Assembly: GCA_902494625.1 (NCBI GenBank)
Contig: CABUUB010000020.1
Coordinates: 1-28,705 of the forward strand
Source of the DNA: an uncultured Collinsella sp.
Lineage (GTDB): Bacteria > Actinomycetota > Coriobacteriia > Coriobacteriales > Coriobacteriaceae
DNA: 28,705 nucleotides
Direction: 5' to 3'
Part shown: one piece after another, positions 13,423-21,689 of the stretch
How positions within the stretch are numbered: the stretch's first letter is position 1
Layout: every line of letters starts with the position of its first letter
Translations under genes and position numbers: made by a program
Notes under the pieces: model-generated
The model's database searches: none
The model's input: only the letters and a program-made list of their open reading frames with translations
What the model was told of the DNA's origin: nothing

Positions 13423-14067
13423 ATGGCTCGCAAAATTACCAAGCGTCAGCAGCAAATTTACGACTTCATCAAGGAATATCAGCAGGAGAAGGGTTATCCG
13501 CCCAGCGTGCGCGAGATGGCTTCTGCCGTGGGTCTTTCCTCCCCCAGCACCGTGCACGCCCATCTATCTGCCCTGGAAGCGCGCGGGCTACTCAAGCGCG
13601 ATGCCACCAAACCGCGCGCCCTGGAACTCTTTAACGAGGACGGTTCCTCGGTCTCAATTTCTAAATCTGACGAGCCCACCGCACCTCGCGGAACGGTCTC
13701 GCTACCGCTCGTTGGTCGAGTCGCGGCTGGGATTCCCATTCTGGCCGAACAGAATATCGAAGACACTTTTACTATCCCGACCGAAATCGCCACTGATCAG
13801 GGTTCCTTTATCCTTGAGGTGCATGGGAGCTCAATGATCAATGTCGGCATCTTCAATGGCGATTACATCATCGTCCGTGAACAAAAGAGTGCCATGAACG
13901 GCGAAATTGTCGTGGCCATGATTGATGGTTCAGCGACCGTCAAGACGTTCTACAAGGAGCAGGGACGCGTACGCCTGCAGCCTGAGAATGACACCATGGA
14001 GCCTATCTATGCAACGAATCCCGTTATCTTGGGCAAAGTCGTCGGCTTAATGCGCCGGTTCTCGTAA
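13423..14067 (+). CDS. lexA: SOS repressor LexA
   Basis: The product has 214 residues. I chose the ATG at 13423 because AGAGGA lies 8 bases upstream and the LexA-type N-terminus (ITKRQQQIYDFIKEYQQEKGYPPSVREMA) starts here; the longer frame from 13318 would run through the LexA boxes. Residues 1-65 are the winged helix with recognition helix SSPSTVHAHLSAL. The self-cleavage site Ala102-Gly103 (RVAAGIP), catalytic Ser137 (GSSM) and Lys174 (ATVKTF) are all present. It therefore represses SOS genes and cuts itself when RecA filaments form. Three LexA boxes precede it and one lies in the recA promoter. Its stop overlaps the ATG of the next gene as TAATG. Confidence 0.97.
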   Translation: MARKITKRQQQIYDFIKEYQQEKGYPPSVREMASAVGLSSPSTVHAHLSALEARGLLKRDATKPRALELFNEDGSSVSISKSDEPTAPRGTVSLPLVGRVAAGIPILAEQNIEDTFTIPTEIATDQGSFILEVHGSSMINVGIFNGDYIIVREQKSAMNGEIVVAMIDGSATVKTFYKEQGRVRLQPENDTMEPIYATNPVILGKVVGLMRRFS

Positions 14068-14771
14068 TGCAAAAACGCATCACCATCTTTGATACCGTCC
14101 GCGGGTTTACGATGATTTCAATGGCAGGTTTTCACGCTTGCTACGATTTCGCCTACCTGTACGGTTGGGATATGCCCTGGTTTACACAGACCGTCTTTCA
14201 AGACATCTGGCGTGCCAGCATCAGCTGGGTATTCCTGTTTATCGCGGGTTGGATGTGCACGCTCTCACGCAACAATATCAAACGTGCCGCCAAATACGCC
14301 TTAGCAGCACTCGTCGTCTGGTTGGCAACAACACTTGTCTCAGTAGACGATTCGGTTAATTTTGGCATCATCTACTGCATGGCCGCATGTACCGGCATCG
14401 TGGCGTTGACCGATCCCGTCCTTAAGAAGATATCGGCGAGATGGGGCATGTCCCTATGCCTTGTGTTGTTCGCCCTCACTTGGAGTATCCCCAAAACGAT
14501 CTATCCTGTCCCCTACCTGGCGTGGCTGGGATTTCCGAGCCCTGGGTTTGTTTCAGGTGATTACTACCCCATCATCCCGTTTTTCTTTATGTATCTTGCA
14601 GGATACTTCGCCGCACACATAGCGCAGGGAATCGATAAGACCGTCCCAAGCTGGGCCTACGCCAATCCCATCCCGGCGCTCGCCAGCCTTGGACGTCACG
14701 CACTCCCCTTTTATCTACTGCATCAGCCCATCATTCTGGGCATTTTGGAACTCGTCTACTCGGTGCGATAA
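14067..14771 (+). CDS. Heparan-alpha-glucosaminide N-acetyltransferase-like membrane protein (DUF1624)
   Basis: The product has 234 residues, nearly all in seven or so hydrophobic segments. The N-terminus RITIFDTVRGFTMISMAGFHACYD is the typical start of the HGSNAT catalytic/DUF1624 family, with the conserved Asp and Arg. HALPFYLLHQPIILGILEL near the end is also characteristic of the wider acyltransferase-3-like superfamily. It probably moves an acyl group across the membrane to an extracellular sugar; the substrate is unknown. Its start overlaps the lexA stop, so it may be SOS-controlled through coupling, which would be unusual. Its last 16 bases overlap the 3' end of hflX on the other strand. 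Confidence 0.82.
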   Translation: MQKRITIFDTVRGFTMISMAGFHACYDFAYLYGWDMPWFTQTVFQDIWRASISWVFLFIAGWMCTLSRNNIKRAAKYALAALVVWLATTLVSVDDSVNFGIIYCMAACTGIVALTDPVLKKISARWGMSLCLVLFALTWSIPKTIYPVPYLAWLGFPSPGFVSGDYYPIIPFFFMYLAGYFAAHIAQGIDKTVPSWAYANPIPALASLGRHALPFYLLHQPIILGILELVYSVR

Positions 14772-16045
14772 CGCTCGAGCCGCGGCGCGATACGGGCCGG
14801 TAGCTTCGCCACAATACGAACGCCGTCCTCAAGATATTCCTCGTGCAAAAGGGTTCCCTGCTCATGCACCAGCGTGATGAGGGCGCCCTCACGATACGGG
14901 ATATCAGCAGAGAGCAACACATCGGTAGCAGCCGCCTCACGAGCAATACGGTCGACGAGATCGTCGAGTCCCTCGCCCGTCTGGGCCGAGAACAACACGG
15001 CCTCGGGATAGCGACGACGGAAGCTCAATCGATCAACGCTATCGAGAAGATCGATTTTATTGAATACGGTCAGCGTTAAACGCTCTCCAGCGCCGATCTC
15101 ATCAAGCACGCGGTCAACAGCCTCCAGCTGCCGCTCATAGTCCTCGTCAGACGCATCTACGACTTTGAGAATTAAATCGGCACCAAGAACCTCAGACAGC
15201 GTGGACTTAAAGGCATCAACGAGACCATGCGGCAGCTTTTGAATAAAGCCGACAGTGTCGGTGATCGTCATGCCGCGACCGCCGGGCAGGCGATACGAAC
15301 GCGTCGTCGGGTCGAGCGTAGCAAACAGCTTGTCCTGCGAAAGTACCGTAGAGCCGGTCAGACGATTGAGCAACGTCGATTTACCGGCATTGGTATAACC
15401 GGCTAACGCGACGCGAAACGCCGGAGACTCAATGCGGCTCTTGGACTGGACATCGCGACGCTGTTCAACCTGCTTGAGCTCACGACGAAGCGCAGCGATC
15501 TTATTACGAATGAGGCGACGGTCGACCTCGAGCTGGCTTTCACCCTGGCCAAAGCGCGAACCGATGCCGCCGCGCGTCTGCTCCTTGGCAAGATGACTCC
15601 ACATGCCACGCAGACGAGGCAACAGATATTGAAGCTGCGCCAACTGTACCTGTAGGCGTCCCTCACGCGTCTGAGCATGCAGGCCAAAGATATCCAAGAT
15701 CAGTGCTGTACGATCGATAATCTTTACCGGCTCGCCCACGGCTTTCTCCAAATAGGATTGCTGCGAGGGCGTCAGGTCGTCGTCAAAAATAACGACATCG
15801 GCATCCATGCGATGCACTAAGCCGCACAGCTCTTCAACCTTGCCGGAACCGATAAACGATTTAGGATAGGGTTTAACCAGTCGCTGCGACAAACGAGCAA
15901 CACACCGGGCGCCAGCCGTGTGCGCCAGGCGCTCAAGCTCGTCAAGCGAACGATCGAGCGGCCATGCATTGTCGCGCCACTCAACACCAACTAATATGGC
16001 ACGCTCGGGCTCGGGTGCCGTGGGAACAAGGGGGAAACGGGCCAT
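14756..16045 (-). CDS. hflX: Ribosome-associated GTPase HflX
   Basis: The product has 429 residues. The N-terminal HflX domain (about 15-200) includes FIGSGKVEEL, IFDDDLTPSQQ, DRTALILDIF and the Gly-rich TRGGIGSRFGQGE region, then a coiled coil. The GTPase domain shows G1 GYTNAGKS (216-223), a Thr-containing switch I (FATLDPTTR), G3 DTVGF and G4 NKID. HflX splits stalled or heat-damaged 70S ribosomes. Its ATG overlaps the miaA stop as TAATG, so it is coupled to the miaB-miaA unit, a pairing also seen in many bacteria (miaA-hfq-hflX). No terminator separates it from the convergent DUF1624 gene; the two ends overlap by 16 bases. Confidence 0.96.
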   Translation of the reverse strand: MARFPLVPTAPEPERAILVGVEWRDNAWPLDRSLDELERLAHTAGARCVARLSQRLVKPYPKSFIGSGKVEELCGLVHRMDADVVIFDDDLTPSQQSYLEKAVGEPVKIIDRTALILDIFGLHAQTREGRLQVQLAQLQYLLPRLRGMWSHLAKEQTRGGIGSRFGQGESQLEVDRRLIRNKIAALRRELKQVEQRRDVQSKSRIESPAFRVALAGYTNAGKSTLLNRLTGSTVLSQDKLFATLDPTTRSYRLPGGRGMTITDTVGFIQKLPHGLVDAFKSTLSEVLGADLILKVVDASDEDYERQLEAVDRVLDEIGAGERLTLTVFNKIDLLDSVDRLSFRRRYPEAVLFSAQTGEGLDDLVDRIAREAAATDVLLSADIPYREGALITLVHEQGTLLHEEYLEDGVRIVAKLPARIAPRLERYRTE

Positions 16046-16983
16046 TAGGCAGCCTCAATACGATGCAGGATGTCCTCAACGACCTCATCGATCGTAAACT
16101 CGTCCATATCAAACCACACGATACGGTCATCGCGCTTAAACCACGAAAGCTGACGTTTGGCATAGCGACGCGAACGCATCTTGATGAGTTCGCGAGCCTC
16201 ATCCATGCTTATCAAGCCATTGAAAGCATCGATGATCTCTTTATAGCCAATTGCCTGCATCGACGTCAGGGCATCTCCAAGCCCCTGCCCCATAAGACTG
16301 CGGACCTCATTGACAAGACCCTGCTCAAACATCATATCGACACGCAGGTTAATGCGCTCGTAGAGCACCTTGCGATTACGCGTCAGACCAAACCATAGGG
16401 CATGATAATGCTCGCGCGGAACACTAAACTGCGACTTTTGCTGCGCGTAGGACACACCATCATCGTGCATTTCGAGCGCGCGAATCACGCGGCGAACATT
16501 ATGGGGATGGATGACCGCAGCGGACTCGGGGTCACGCTCGGCAAGCAGCGCGTGCAGCGCTTCCTCGCCTATGCGCTCGGCAAGTTCCTGATACCCCGCG
16601 CGACGATCGTCCACAAGCTCGCCCGAGGGAAAGTCCATCTCATCGAGAGCAGCCTTGAGATACAAGCCTGTACCCCCGCAAAATACCGGTAGGCGGCCCT
16701 CGCCCAGCAAGCGCTCAACATGTGCGCGAGCGTCAGCCTGATAAAGCGCCGCAGAGTACGCCACACCCGGCTCTACAATGTCGACGAGACGCAGCGGCGC
16801 CGTACACTCATTGGGCGCCATCTTTGCGGTACCGATGTCCATGCCGCGATAGATTTGCATCGCATCACACGACAGCACTTCGGACGAAAGACGAGCGGCC
16901 AAACGGTCGGCAACATCACTCTTACCTACCGCCGTCGGACCAACGATCGCAACGGCGGAAAGACCTGCCCCGGGAGAAACCAT
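16045..16983 (-). CDS. miaA: tRNA dimethylallyltransferase
   Basis: The product has 312 residues. The ATG at 16983 overlaps the miaB stop (TAATG) and gives a protein that reaches the P-loop GPTAVGKS at 15-22; the longer frame to 17022 lies inside miaB. The family motifs LSCDAMQIYRGMDIGTAK and FCGGTGLYLKAALD are present. The region AMQAIGYKEIIDA and the basic RRYAKRQLSWFKR are further tRNA-binding signatures. It adds a dimethylallyl group to A37 of tRNAs that read codons starting with U, giving i6A. The adjacent MiaB then methylthiolates the product, so consecutive enzymes of one pathway are co-transcribed. Confidence 0.97.
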   Translation of the reverse strand: MVSPGAGLSAVAIVGPTAVGKSDVADRLAARLSSEVLSCDAMQIYRGMDIGTAKMAPNECTAPLRLVDIVEPGVAYSAALYQADARAHVERLLGEGRLPVFCGGTGLYLKAALDEMDFPSGELVDDRRAGYQELAERIGEEALHALLAERDPESAAVIHPHNVRRVIRALEMHDDGVSYAQQKSQFSVPREHYHALWFGLTRNRKVLYERINLRVDMMFEQGLVNEVRSLMGQGLGDALTSMQAIGYKEIIDAFNGLISMDEARELIKMRSRRYAKRQLSWFKRDDRIVWFDMDEFTIDEVVEDILHRIEAA

Positions 16984-18359
16984 TAGCGCGGCTCGCCCAC
17001 AACGGAGCCGGACAAATACCACGTCTTAGCAACGTCGACGTTAACATCAACGATCTTACCGACAAGCTGGTCGATGCTATATCCCTCGGGAATGGGCGCA
17101 TGAACGGTCTGATTCTTGGGACTCTTACCCAGCAGCACCGCATCGTTCTTTTTACTCGTACCTTCAATGAGCGCCGGCACCACAGTATGAAGCTCACCCT
17201 GGTTATACTCGTGTGCCGTGGTCTCGATAACCTTAACCAGGCGGTTGAAACGCTCGAGAATAACCTCATGCGGCGTAGGATCTTCAATCTCTGCAGCCGG
17301 GGTACCGGCGCGCTTGGAATAGATGAAGGTATAGGCCTGAGCATAGCGGACCGTCTCGGCAAGTGAGAGCGTCTGCTCAAAGTCTTCTTCAGTCTCGCCC
17401 GGGAAGCCAACGATAATGTCGGTCGAGAGCGCGATATCGGGCATGCGATTGCGAATGCGATCGACCAGGCCCAGATAGCCCTCGCGTGTATAACGGCGAT
17501 TCATCTCTTTGAGGATGCGCGTGGAGCCCGACTGAACGGCCAAGTGAAGCTGCGGCATGACGGCGGGCGTCTCGGCCATAGCGTCGATGGTCTCGGGCAG
17601 CAGATCCTTAGGATGAGAAGAGGTAAAGAAGATGCGCTCGACGCCCGTATCGCCCACCGCGCGCAGCAAATCGGCAAAACGTGGCTTGCCAAACAGATCG
17701 CGACCATATGAGTTAACGTTTTGGCCCAGCAGCGTAATCTCACGCACGCCCTGGCGCACCAAACCGGTCACCTCGTCGACAATTTCCTCGAAGGGGCGGC
17801 TCTTTTCGCGACCGCGCACGTACGGCACGATGCAATAGGTGCAGAAATTATTGCAGCCCGTCATGATGGGCACCCAGGCGTGATACTGGGTCTCGCGATG
17901 CCACGGCATGCTCATGGCATCCGTATCCTCATGCTCATTGGTGCGGATATGACGCTTGCCGTCAAGGAACGCCTCGGCAATGAGCTCGGCCACATGTGCG
18001 ATAGAATGCGTGCCAAAGATGACATTGACGTTATCGACGTTGGTGAGCAGGCCCTCGCCATCACGCTGCGCGATGCAGCCGCCCACGGCAACCACACGCT
18101 TGCCAGAAGGCGAAGGCGGCAGGCTTTTGCAGGAATTGCACTGACCGTACAGGCGAGTATCGGCGGCCTCACGCACACAGCATGTCATGAAGACAACGAT
18201 ATCGGCATGCTCGGGATCGAGCGCCATGAGGCAACCATACGAATCGAGCAGACCGCTCACGCGCTCGGAATCGTGCTGATTCATCTGGCAGCCAAAGGTG
18301 CGGATAAAGTAGGTTTTACCGGCAAGAATATCGCGTACGGAACGCTGGTCCATGTGCAT
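16983..18359 (-). CDS. miaB: tRNA-2-methylthio-N6-dimethylallyladenosine synthase
   Basis: The product has about 458 residues. Two ATG codons (18359 and 18353) lie close to TTAGGA; either start leaves the UPF0004 domain complete, while the frame open to 18548 runs into spoVS. The N-terminal cluster cysteines are C24 (TFGCQMNQHD), C60 (MTCCVREAA) and C95 (VGGCIAQ). The radical-SAM CxxxCxxC reads GCNNFCTYCIVPY. The C-terminal TRAM domain (about 390-455) binds tRNA. It converts i6A37 to ms2i6A37 using two 4Fe-4S clusters and SAM. One extra CxxC (C74, C77) in a short Pro/Ser-rich segment before C95 is worth noting. It is followed by miaA with overlapping codons. Confidence 0.96.
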   Translation of the reverse strand: MHMDQRSVRDILAGKTYFIRTFGCQMNQHDSERVSGLLDSYGCLMALDPEHADIVVFMTCCVREAADTRLYGQCNSCKSLPPSPSGKRVVAVGGCIAQRDGEGLLTNVDNVNVIFGTHSIAHVAELIAEAFLDGKRHIRTNEHEDTDAMSMPWHRETQYHAWVPIMTGCNNFCTYCIVPYVRGREKSRPFEEIVDEVTGLVRQGVREITLLGQNVNSYGRDLFGKPRFADLLRAVGDTGVERIFFTSSHPKDLLPETIDAMAETPAVMPQLHLAVQSGSTRILKEMNRRYTREGYLGLVDRIRNRMPDIALSTDIIVGFPGETEEDFEQTLSLAETVRYAQAYTFIYSKRAGTPAAEIEDPTPHEVILERFNRLVKVIETTAHEYNQGELHTVVPALIEGTSKKNDAVLLGKSPKNQTVHAPIPEGYSIDQLVGKIVDVNVDVAKTWYLSGSVVGEPR

Positions 18360-18402
18360 AAGTCCTAACGATGGAAGGGAGGCGAATCGAGGCAAGCAGA
18401 AG

Positions 18403-18720
18403 CTATGCCACAGGCTTAACATCATCCATGACGACGTTATCCATAGCAGCTCGATTGATCTGGTGAACGTAGATAGAAAGGCGGATGGCCGTGCGCGACT
18501 CCCCGTTAATGAGGATGTCGGAGAACACGGGCGCGCAGGAAATATCAAAACCGGTTGGAATCAAAAAACCGCGCGCGATAGCCACGGCCTTAATGGCCTG
18601 GTTGACAGCACCAGCGCCGACACACTGGATGTTGACGGGTACACCATCCTTGACCATGCCGGCGATGGCGCCGGCAACGGACGCGGGCGATGATTTGCTT
18701 GATACCTTCAGGCAATCCAT
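18403..18720 (-). CDS. spoVS: Stage V sporulation protein S-like (SpoVS)
   Basis: The product has 105 residues. The ATG at 18720 follows AGGAG by 8 bases; the frame open to 18795 is not needed. It matches SpoVS (Alba-like fold) almost throughout: LKVSSKSSPASVAGAIAG, VGAGAVNQAIKAVAIARG and INGESRTAIRL. A C-terminal extension of about 15 residues (HQINRAAMDNVVMDDVKPVA) is specific. In Bacillus SpoVS affects sporulation and septation, and in Thermus its crystal form suggests nucleic-acid binding. No sporulation genes are in the window, so a more general role in RNA or division is likely here. It lies between the GHKL ATPase and miaB, downstream of rny. Confidence 0.93.
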   Translation of the reverse strand: MDCLKVSSKSSPASVAGAIAGMVKDGVPVNIQCVGAGAVNQAIKAVAIARGFLIPTGFDISCAPVFSDILINGESRTAIRLSIYVHQINRAAMDNVVMDDVKPVA

Positions 18721-18794
18721 GAAGAAACTCCTGCGTTTAAAAGTACGTTTTAACTGCAATAACTGTATCGTACCGAGTGGACTCGGTAAAGGCA

Positions 18795-19880
18795 CTATTC
18801 CTCTTTGGCAAGATCAAAGGTCACAGTGATTCGATCACGCGAAACACGAATCTTTGGGTCGCCGCAAAGGTTGAGATAGTACCGGGCGGCAAGGTCATTA
18901 AAGTCGCGCTCCACAGCACGCGAAAACTGTGCCATGTCATCCTTGGCAATACGTAGCCCGCGACGATCCTTCGCGAGATCGACAGGAGCCGGCGCATGCG
19001 AGGACGAATCACGCTCGCGCAGCAGACGCGCGGTCACACCGCGAACGGGTTTAATCTGCCCTGCCAAAATGCGATGTGCCGTGCGCTCAGACATCTCAAG
19101 ACCCAAACCCGAGCAGATACGGATAAAGTCCTCGGCATCAGAGGCAAGGCCTAAACGATCGACAACCGGAAGCTCGCTCTCGTCATCAATAAACAGGAGA
19201 CGAGACGTATCGAGCCTACTTGACGCCTGAGCATAAAGGGTCGCGGCAATCTCAGACGGAGAACCAAGATAGACATCGCAACCACGCAACTCCTCGAGTG
19301 CAAACTCACAAGCAGCGCGAATAATATTATGCGGACCGCGAGCGCAGACATAACGTCCGTCCTCATCCTTGACGGCCTGGGGCCAGCTGGACTGATCGGC
19401 ACGCTCACTGAGGCGGTCGGCCGCAACGCTCACCTTAAAGGCCGAGCCAAGGTCAACACCAGACGTGACAACACGGGCCTCGTCGGTGTTCTGCTTAATC
19501 GAAAACAATGCCATGCCACGACCGTGAACGCCCCAACGGTCCATCTTCATGCTCTCGAGCTTGGAGGTAACGCGGGCATCGAAGATTCGCTCTTGCATAT
19601 CCTGCGGAACGCCCGAACCGTTATCCAGAAAGACAAGCGTGCGGACGCCATCTTCCTTGGTCGTGGCGAGATAGACCTTGTCGGCGCCAGCATCGCGAGC
19701 ATTACGGAGCATTTCGATGACGATATCCTCGACATGCTGAATGTCGTGCTTTGCCTGGCGCCGCTCGGCCTCCGAAACGCGGAGGCGGACATACCCTTCG
19801 CCAAGGTTCTCCTCGACGCGAAGGTTACCCTCCCCCGACATCGACGCGATAAATGAGATGAGCTCGTTCGCGTCGCTCAT
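18795..19880 (-). CDS. Uncharacterised GHKL-fold ATPase (MutL/Hsp90-like ATP-binding domain)
   Basis: The product has 361 residues. The N-terminal part holds the Bergerat ATP-binding fold. The N box is VEDIVIEMLRNARDAGADKVYL with the Mg-binding Asn. The G1 box is DNGSGVP. A TSKLESMKMDRWGVHGRGMALFSI segment lines up with the TSK...GFRGEAL-SI region of MutL, and a G3-like GSAFKV follows. The remaining 200 residues have no domain I recognise; RILAGQIKPVRGVTARLL is a basic patch that could touch nucleic acid. There is no membrane span, HisKA or receiver domain, so it is not a sensor kinase. Its ATG follows the rny stop after 1 base, so it is translationally coupled to RNase Y. Function unknown; a partner in RNA or DNA handling is a guess. 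Confidence 0.75.
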   Translation of the reverse strand: MSDANELISFIASMSGEGNLRVEENLGEGYVRLRVSEAERRQAKHDIQHVEDIVIEMLRNARDAGADKVYLATTKEDGVRTLVFLDNGSGVPQDMQERIFDARVTSKLESMKMDRWGVHGRGMALFSIKQNTDEARVVTSGVDLGSAFKVSVAADRLSERADQSSWPQAVKDEDGRYVCARGPHNIIRAACEFALEELRGCDVYLGSPSEIAATLYAQASSRLDTSRLLFIDDESELPVVDRLGLASDAEDFIRICSGLGLEMSERTAHRILAGQIKPVRGVTARLLRERDSSSHAPAPVDLAKDRRGLRIAKDDMAQFSRAVERDFNDLAARYYLNLCGDPKIRVSRDRITVTFDLAKEE

Positions 19881-19881
19881 G

Positions 19882-21432
19882 TTATTTAGCGATATCGACA
19901 GCGCGGCTCTCGCGAATCACGACGACGCGCACCTGACCGGGATACTCCATCTCTTCCTCGATCTGATGGGCGATATCGTGAGCCAGGACCGTGGACTGGG
20001 CATCGGAGATCTTGTCCGGCTGAACCATGACGTGGACCTCGCGACCAGCCTGCATGGCATAGGTACGCTCGACGCCTTCATGGGAGTTGGCGATCTCCTC
20101 GAGCTTCTCGAGACGCTTGATGTAGTTCTCGGCAGACTCGCGACGGGCACCGGGGCGAGAAGCAGAGACAGCATCGGCGGCCTGTACCAGGACATCGAGC
20201 ACCGTGTTAGGGTCGACATCAGCATGGTGAGCCTCGATAGCATGAACGATAACGGGCTTCTCGCCATAACGGCGGGCAAGCTCGGCGCCGATGACGGCAT
20301 GCGGGCCCTCGACGTCGTGGTCGATTGCCTTGCCCAGGTCGTGCAGCAGGCCGGCGCGCTTGGCGGTCACAACGTCCAGGCCAAGCTCGGAAGCCATCAC
20401 GCCACACAGGTCAGAGACTTCGAGGGAGTGCTGAAGCACGTTCTGACCAAACGAAGTACGGTAGCGCAGGGCACCAAGGGTCTTAACGATCTCGGGGTGC
20501 AGGTCGTGAATACCGGTATCGAAGGCAGCCTGCTCGCCAGCCTCGCGCACGCGCTGCTGAACCAGGTCGGCCGCCTTGTGATACATCTCCTCGATGCGGG
20601 CGGGGTGAATGCGGCCGTCGGCGATGAGGTTCTCGAGGGCAACACGGGCGGTCTCACGACGGACCGGGTCGAAGCTCGAAAGAACGACAGTCTCGGGCGT
20701 GTCGTCGATCACGAGGTTGACGCCGGAAACCTGCTCGAAGGTCCGGATGTTGCGACCCTCGCGACCGATGATACGGCCCTTGAGGTCATCAGAGGGAATG
20801 TGCACGGAGGTAACGGTGACCTCGGCAGTGTGGTCGGCAGCGCAGCGCTGAATCGCCAGGGACAGAATCTCTTGGGCGGTCTTGTGGCACTCGGCGCGAA
20901 CCTGCTGCTCGGACTCGCGAATGATCGTGGCAGCCTCGTGGGTGACCTCACCGCGAACCTTATCGAGGAGCTCCTTGTGGGCGTCCTCGCGGGTCAGGTC
21001 GGCGATACGCTCGAGCTCGGAGGTCTGCTTGGCGCAGAGCTCCTCAAGCTCGCGGGAGCGTTTCTCGACCTGACCGGCCTGGCTGGACAGCTGGTGCTCA
21101 CGCTTGTCGAGAGCGTCGTTGCGGCGATCGAGGGACTCCTCGCGCTGCATCACACGGTTCTCGAGCGTACGAATCTCGCTCTTACGCTGCTTGTCCTCAG
21201 CCTCGGCGGCCTGCTTGTTCTTGATGATCTCCTCTTTAGCCTCGAGCAGAGCCTCTTTTTTGAGGGTCTCGGCCTGACGCTTAGCATCACCGATCAGGGA
21301 CTCAGCCTGTGCGTGTGCCGACTGGATCTTTTCGTCGGCCTCGTGAAGACTACCCTGCTTGGCGGTGCGCATGTAGGCAATGGCGGCGATGGCACCCAAA
21401 ACGATGCCAACGAGCGCTGCGATGATAGGCAT
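19882..21432 (-). CDS. rny: Ribonuclease Y
   Basis: The product has 516 residues from the ATG at 21432, which has AAAGGAG five bases upstream; the GTG at 21438 would overlap that site. A single N-terminal membrane span (about 1-22) is followed by a coiled coil to about 200. A KH domain (HIPSDDLKGRIIGREGRNIR) and an HD domain with metal-binding GLLHDLGKAIDHD and EAHHADVDP complete the protein. RNase Y is the membrane-bound endonuclease that starts mRNA decay in many Gram-positives. It has a strong promoter at 21599-21627 and a leader of about 160 bases. The GHKL ATPase gene follows without a gap. Confidence 0.97.
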   Translation of the reverse strand: MPIIAALVGIVLGAIAAIAYMRTAKQGSLHEADEKIQSAHAQAESLIGDAKRQAETLKKEALLEAKEEIIKNKQAAEAEDKQRKSEIRTLENRVMQREESLDRRNDALDKREHQLSSQAGQVEKRSRELEELCAKQTSELERIADLTREDAHKELLDKVRGEVTHEAATIIRESEQQVRAECHKTAQEILSLAIQRCAADHTAEVTVTSVHIPSDDLKGRIIGREGRNIRTFEQVSGVNLVIDDTPETVVLSSFDPVRRETARVALENLIADGRIHPARIEEMYHKAADLVQQRVREAGEQAAFDTGIHDLHPEIVKTLGALRYRTSFGQNVLQHSLEVSDLCGVMASELGLDVVTAKRAGLLHDLGKAIDHDVEGPHAVIGAELARRYGEKPVIVHAIEAHHADVDPNTVLDVLVQAADAVSASRPGARRESAENYIKRLEKLEEIANSHEGVERTYAMQAGREVHVMVQPDKISDAQSTVLAHDIAHQIEEEMEYPGQVRVVVIRESRAVDIAK

Positions 21433-21467
21433 GCTCACTCCTTTTTATGGATTCGTTACACAACAAA

Positions 21468-21493
21468 GCGAACCGTCCTTACGAACGGCTCGC
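21468..21493 (-). promoter_or_regulatory. Hairpin in the rny leader
   Basis: GCGAACCGT (21468-21476) and ACGGCTCGC (21485-21493) pair over 9 positions, one of them a mismatch or G-T pair depending on strand. In the mRNA it ends about 35 bases before the start codon and is followed by UUUG. It may be a site of RNase Y self-cleavage or an attenuator; the sequence alone does not decide. Confidence 0.4.
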
Positions 21494-21598
21494 GACATTT
21501 GAGTAATATGGGCGCAGCTTATGCGGGTCGGATACAGATAAACATATAAACAAACTCATCACAGATGAGCACATATCACAAAGCAAATGACAGTGTTT

Positions 21599-21627
21599 AT
21601 CGTACGTTGAACCACAACAACTGTCAA
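21599..21627 (-). promoter_or_regulatory. Promoter of rny
   Basis: On the minus strand a perfect TTGACA (complement of 21622-21627) and TACGAT (complement of 21599-21604) are exactly 17 bases apart. Transcription would begin near 21592, leaving an untranslated leader of about 160 bases before rny. No LexA box is present. Confidence 0.82.
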
Positions 21628-21631
21628 ATAA

Positions 21632-21676
21632 ATGGCCCCAGCACGGCGGCTAAAACACGGTGAACGGCAGGGCCAC
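21632..21676 (-). terminator. Possible terminator of the recA-recX transcript
   Basis: GGCCCC near 21634-21639 can pair with GGGCC near 21670-21674 across a loop that itself contains CCGTG/CACGG pairing. On the minus strand ATTTATTTG follows, only moderately U-rich. It sits directly upstream of the rny promoter. A weak assignment. Confidence 0.4.
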
Positions 21677-21689
21677 AAAACGCATACGC

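Noticed and set aside
19741..21549. A 602-codon open frame on the plus strand, Leu/Gly/Val-rich
   Set aside because: It is the antisense shadow of rny, with low-complexity composition and no recognisable motif.
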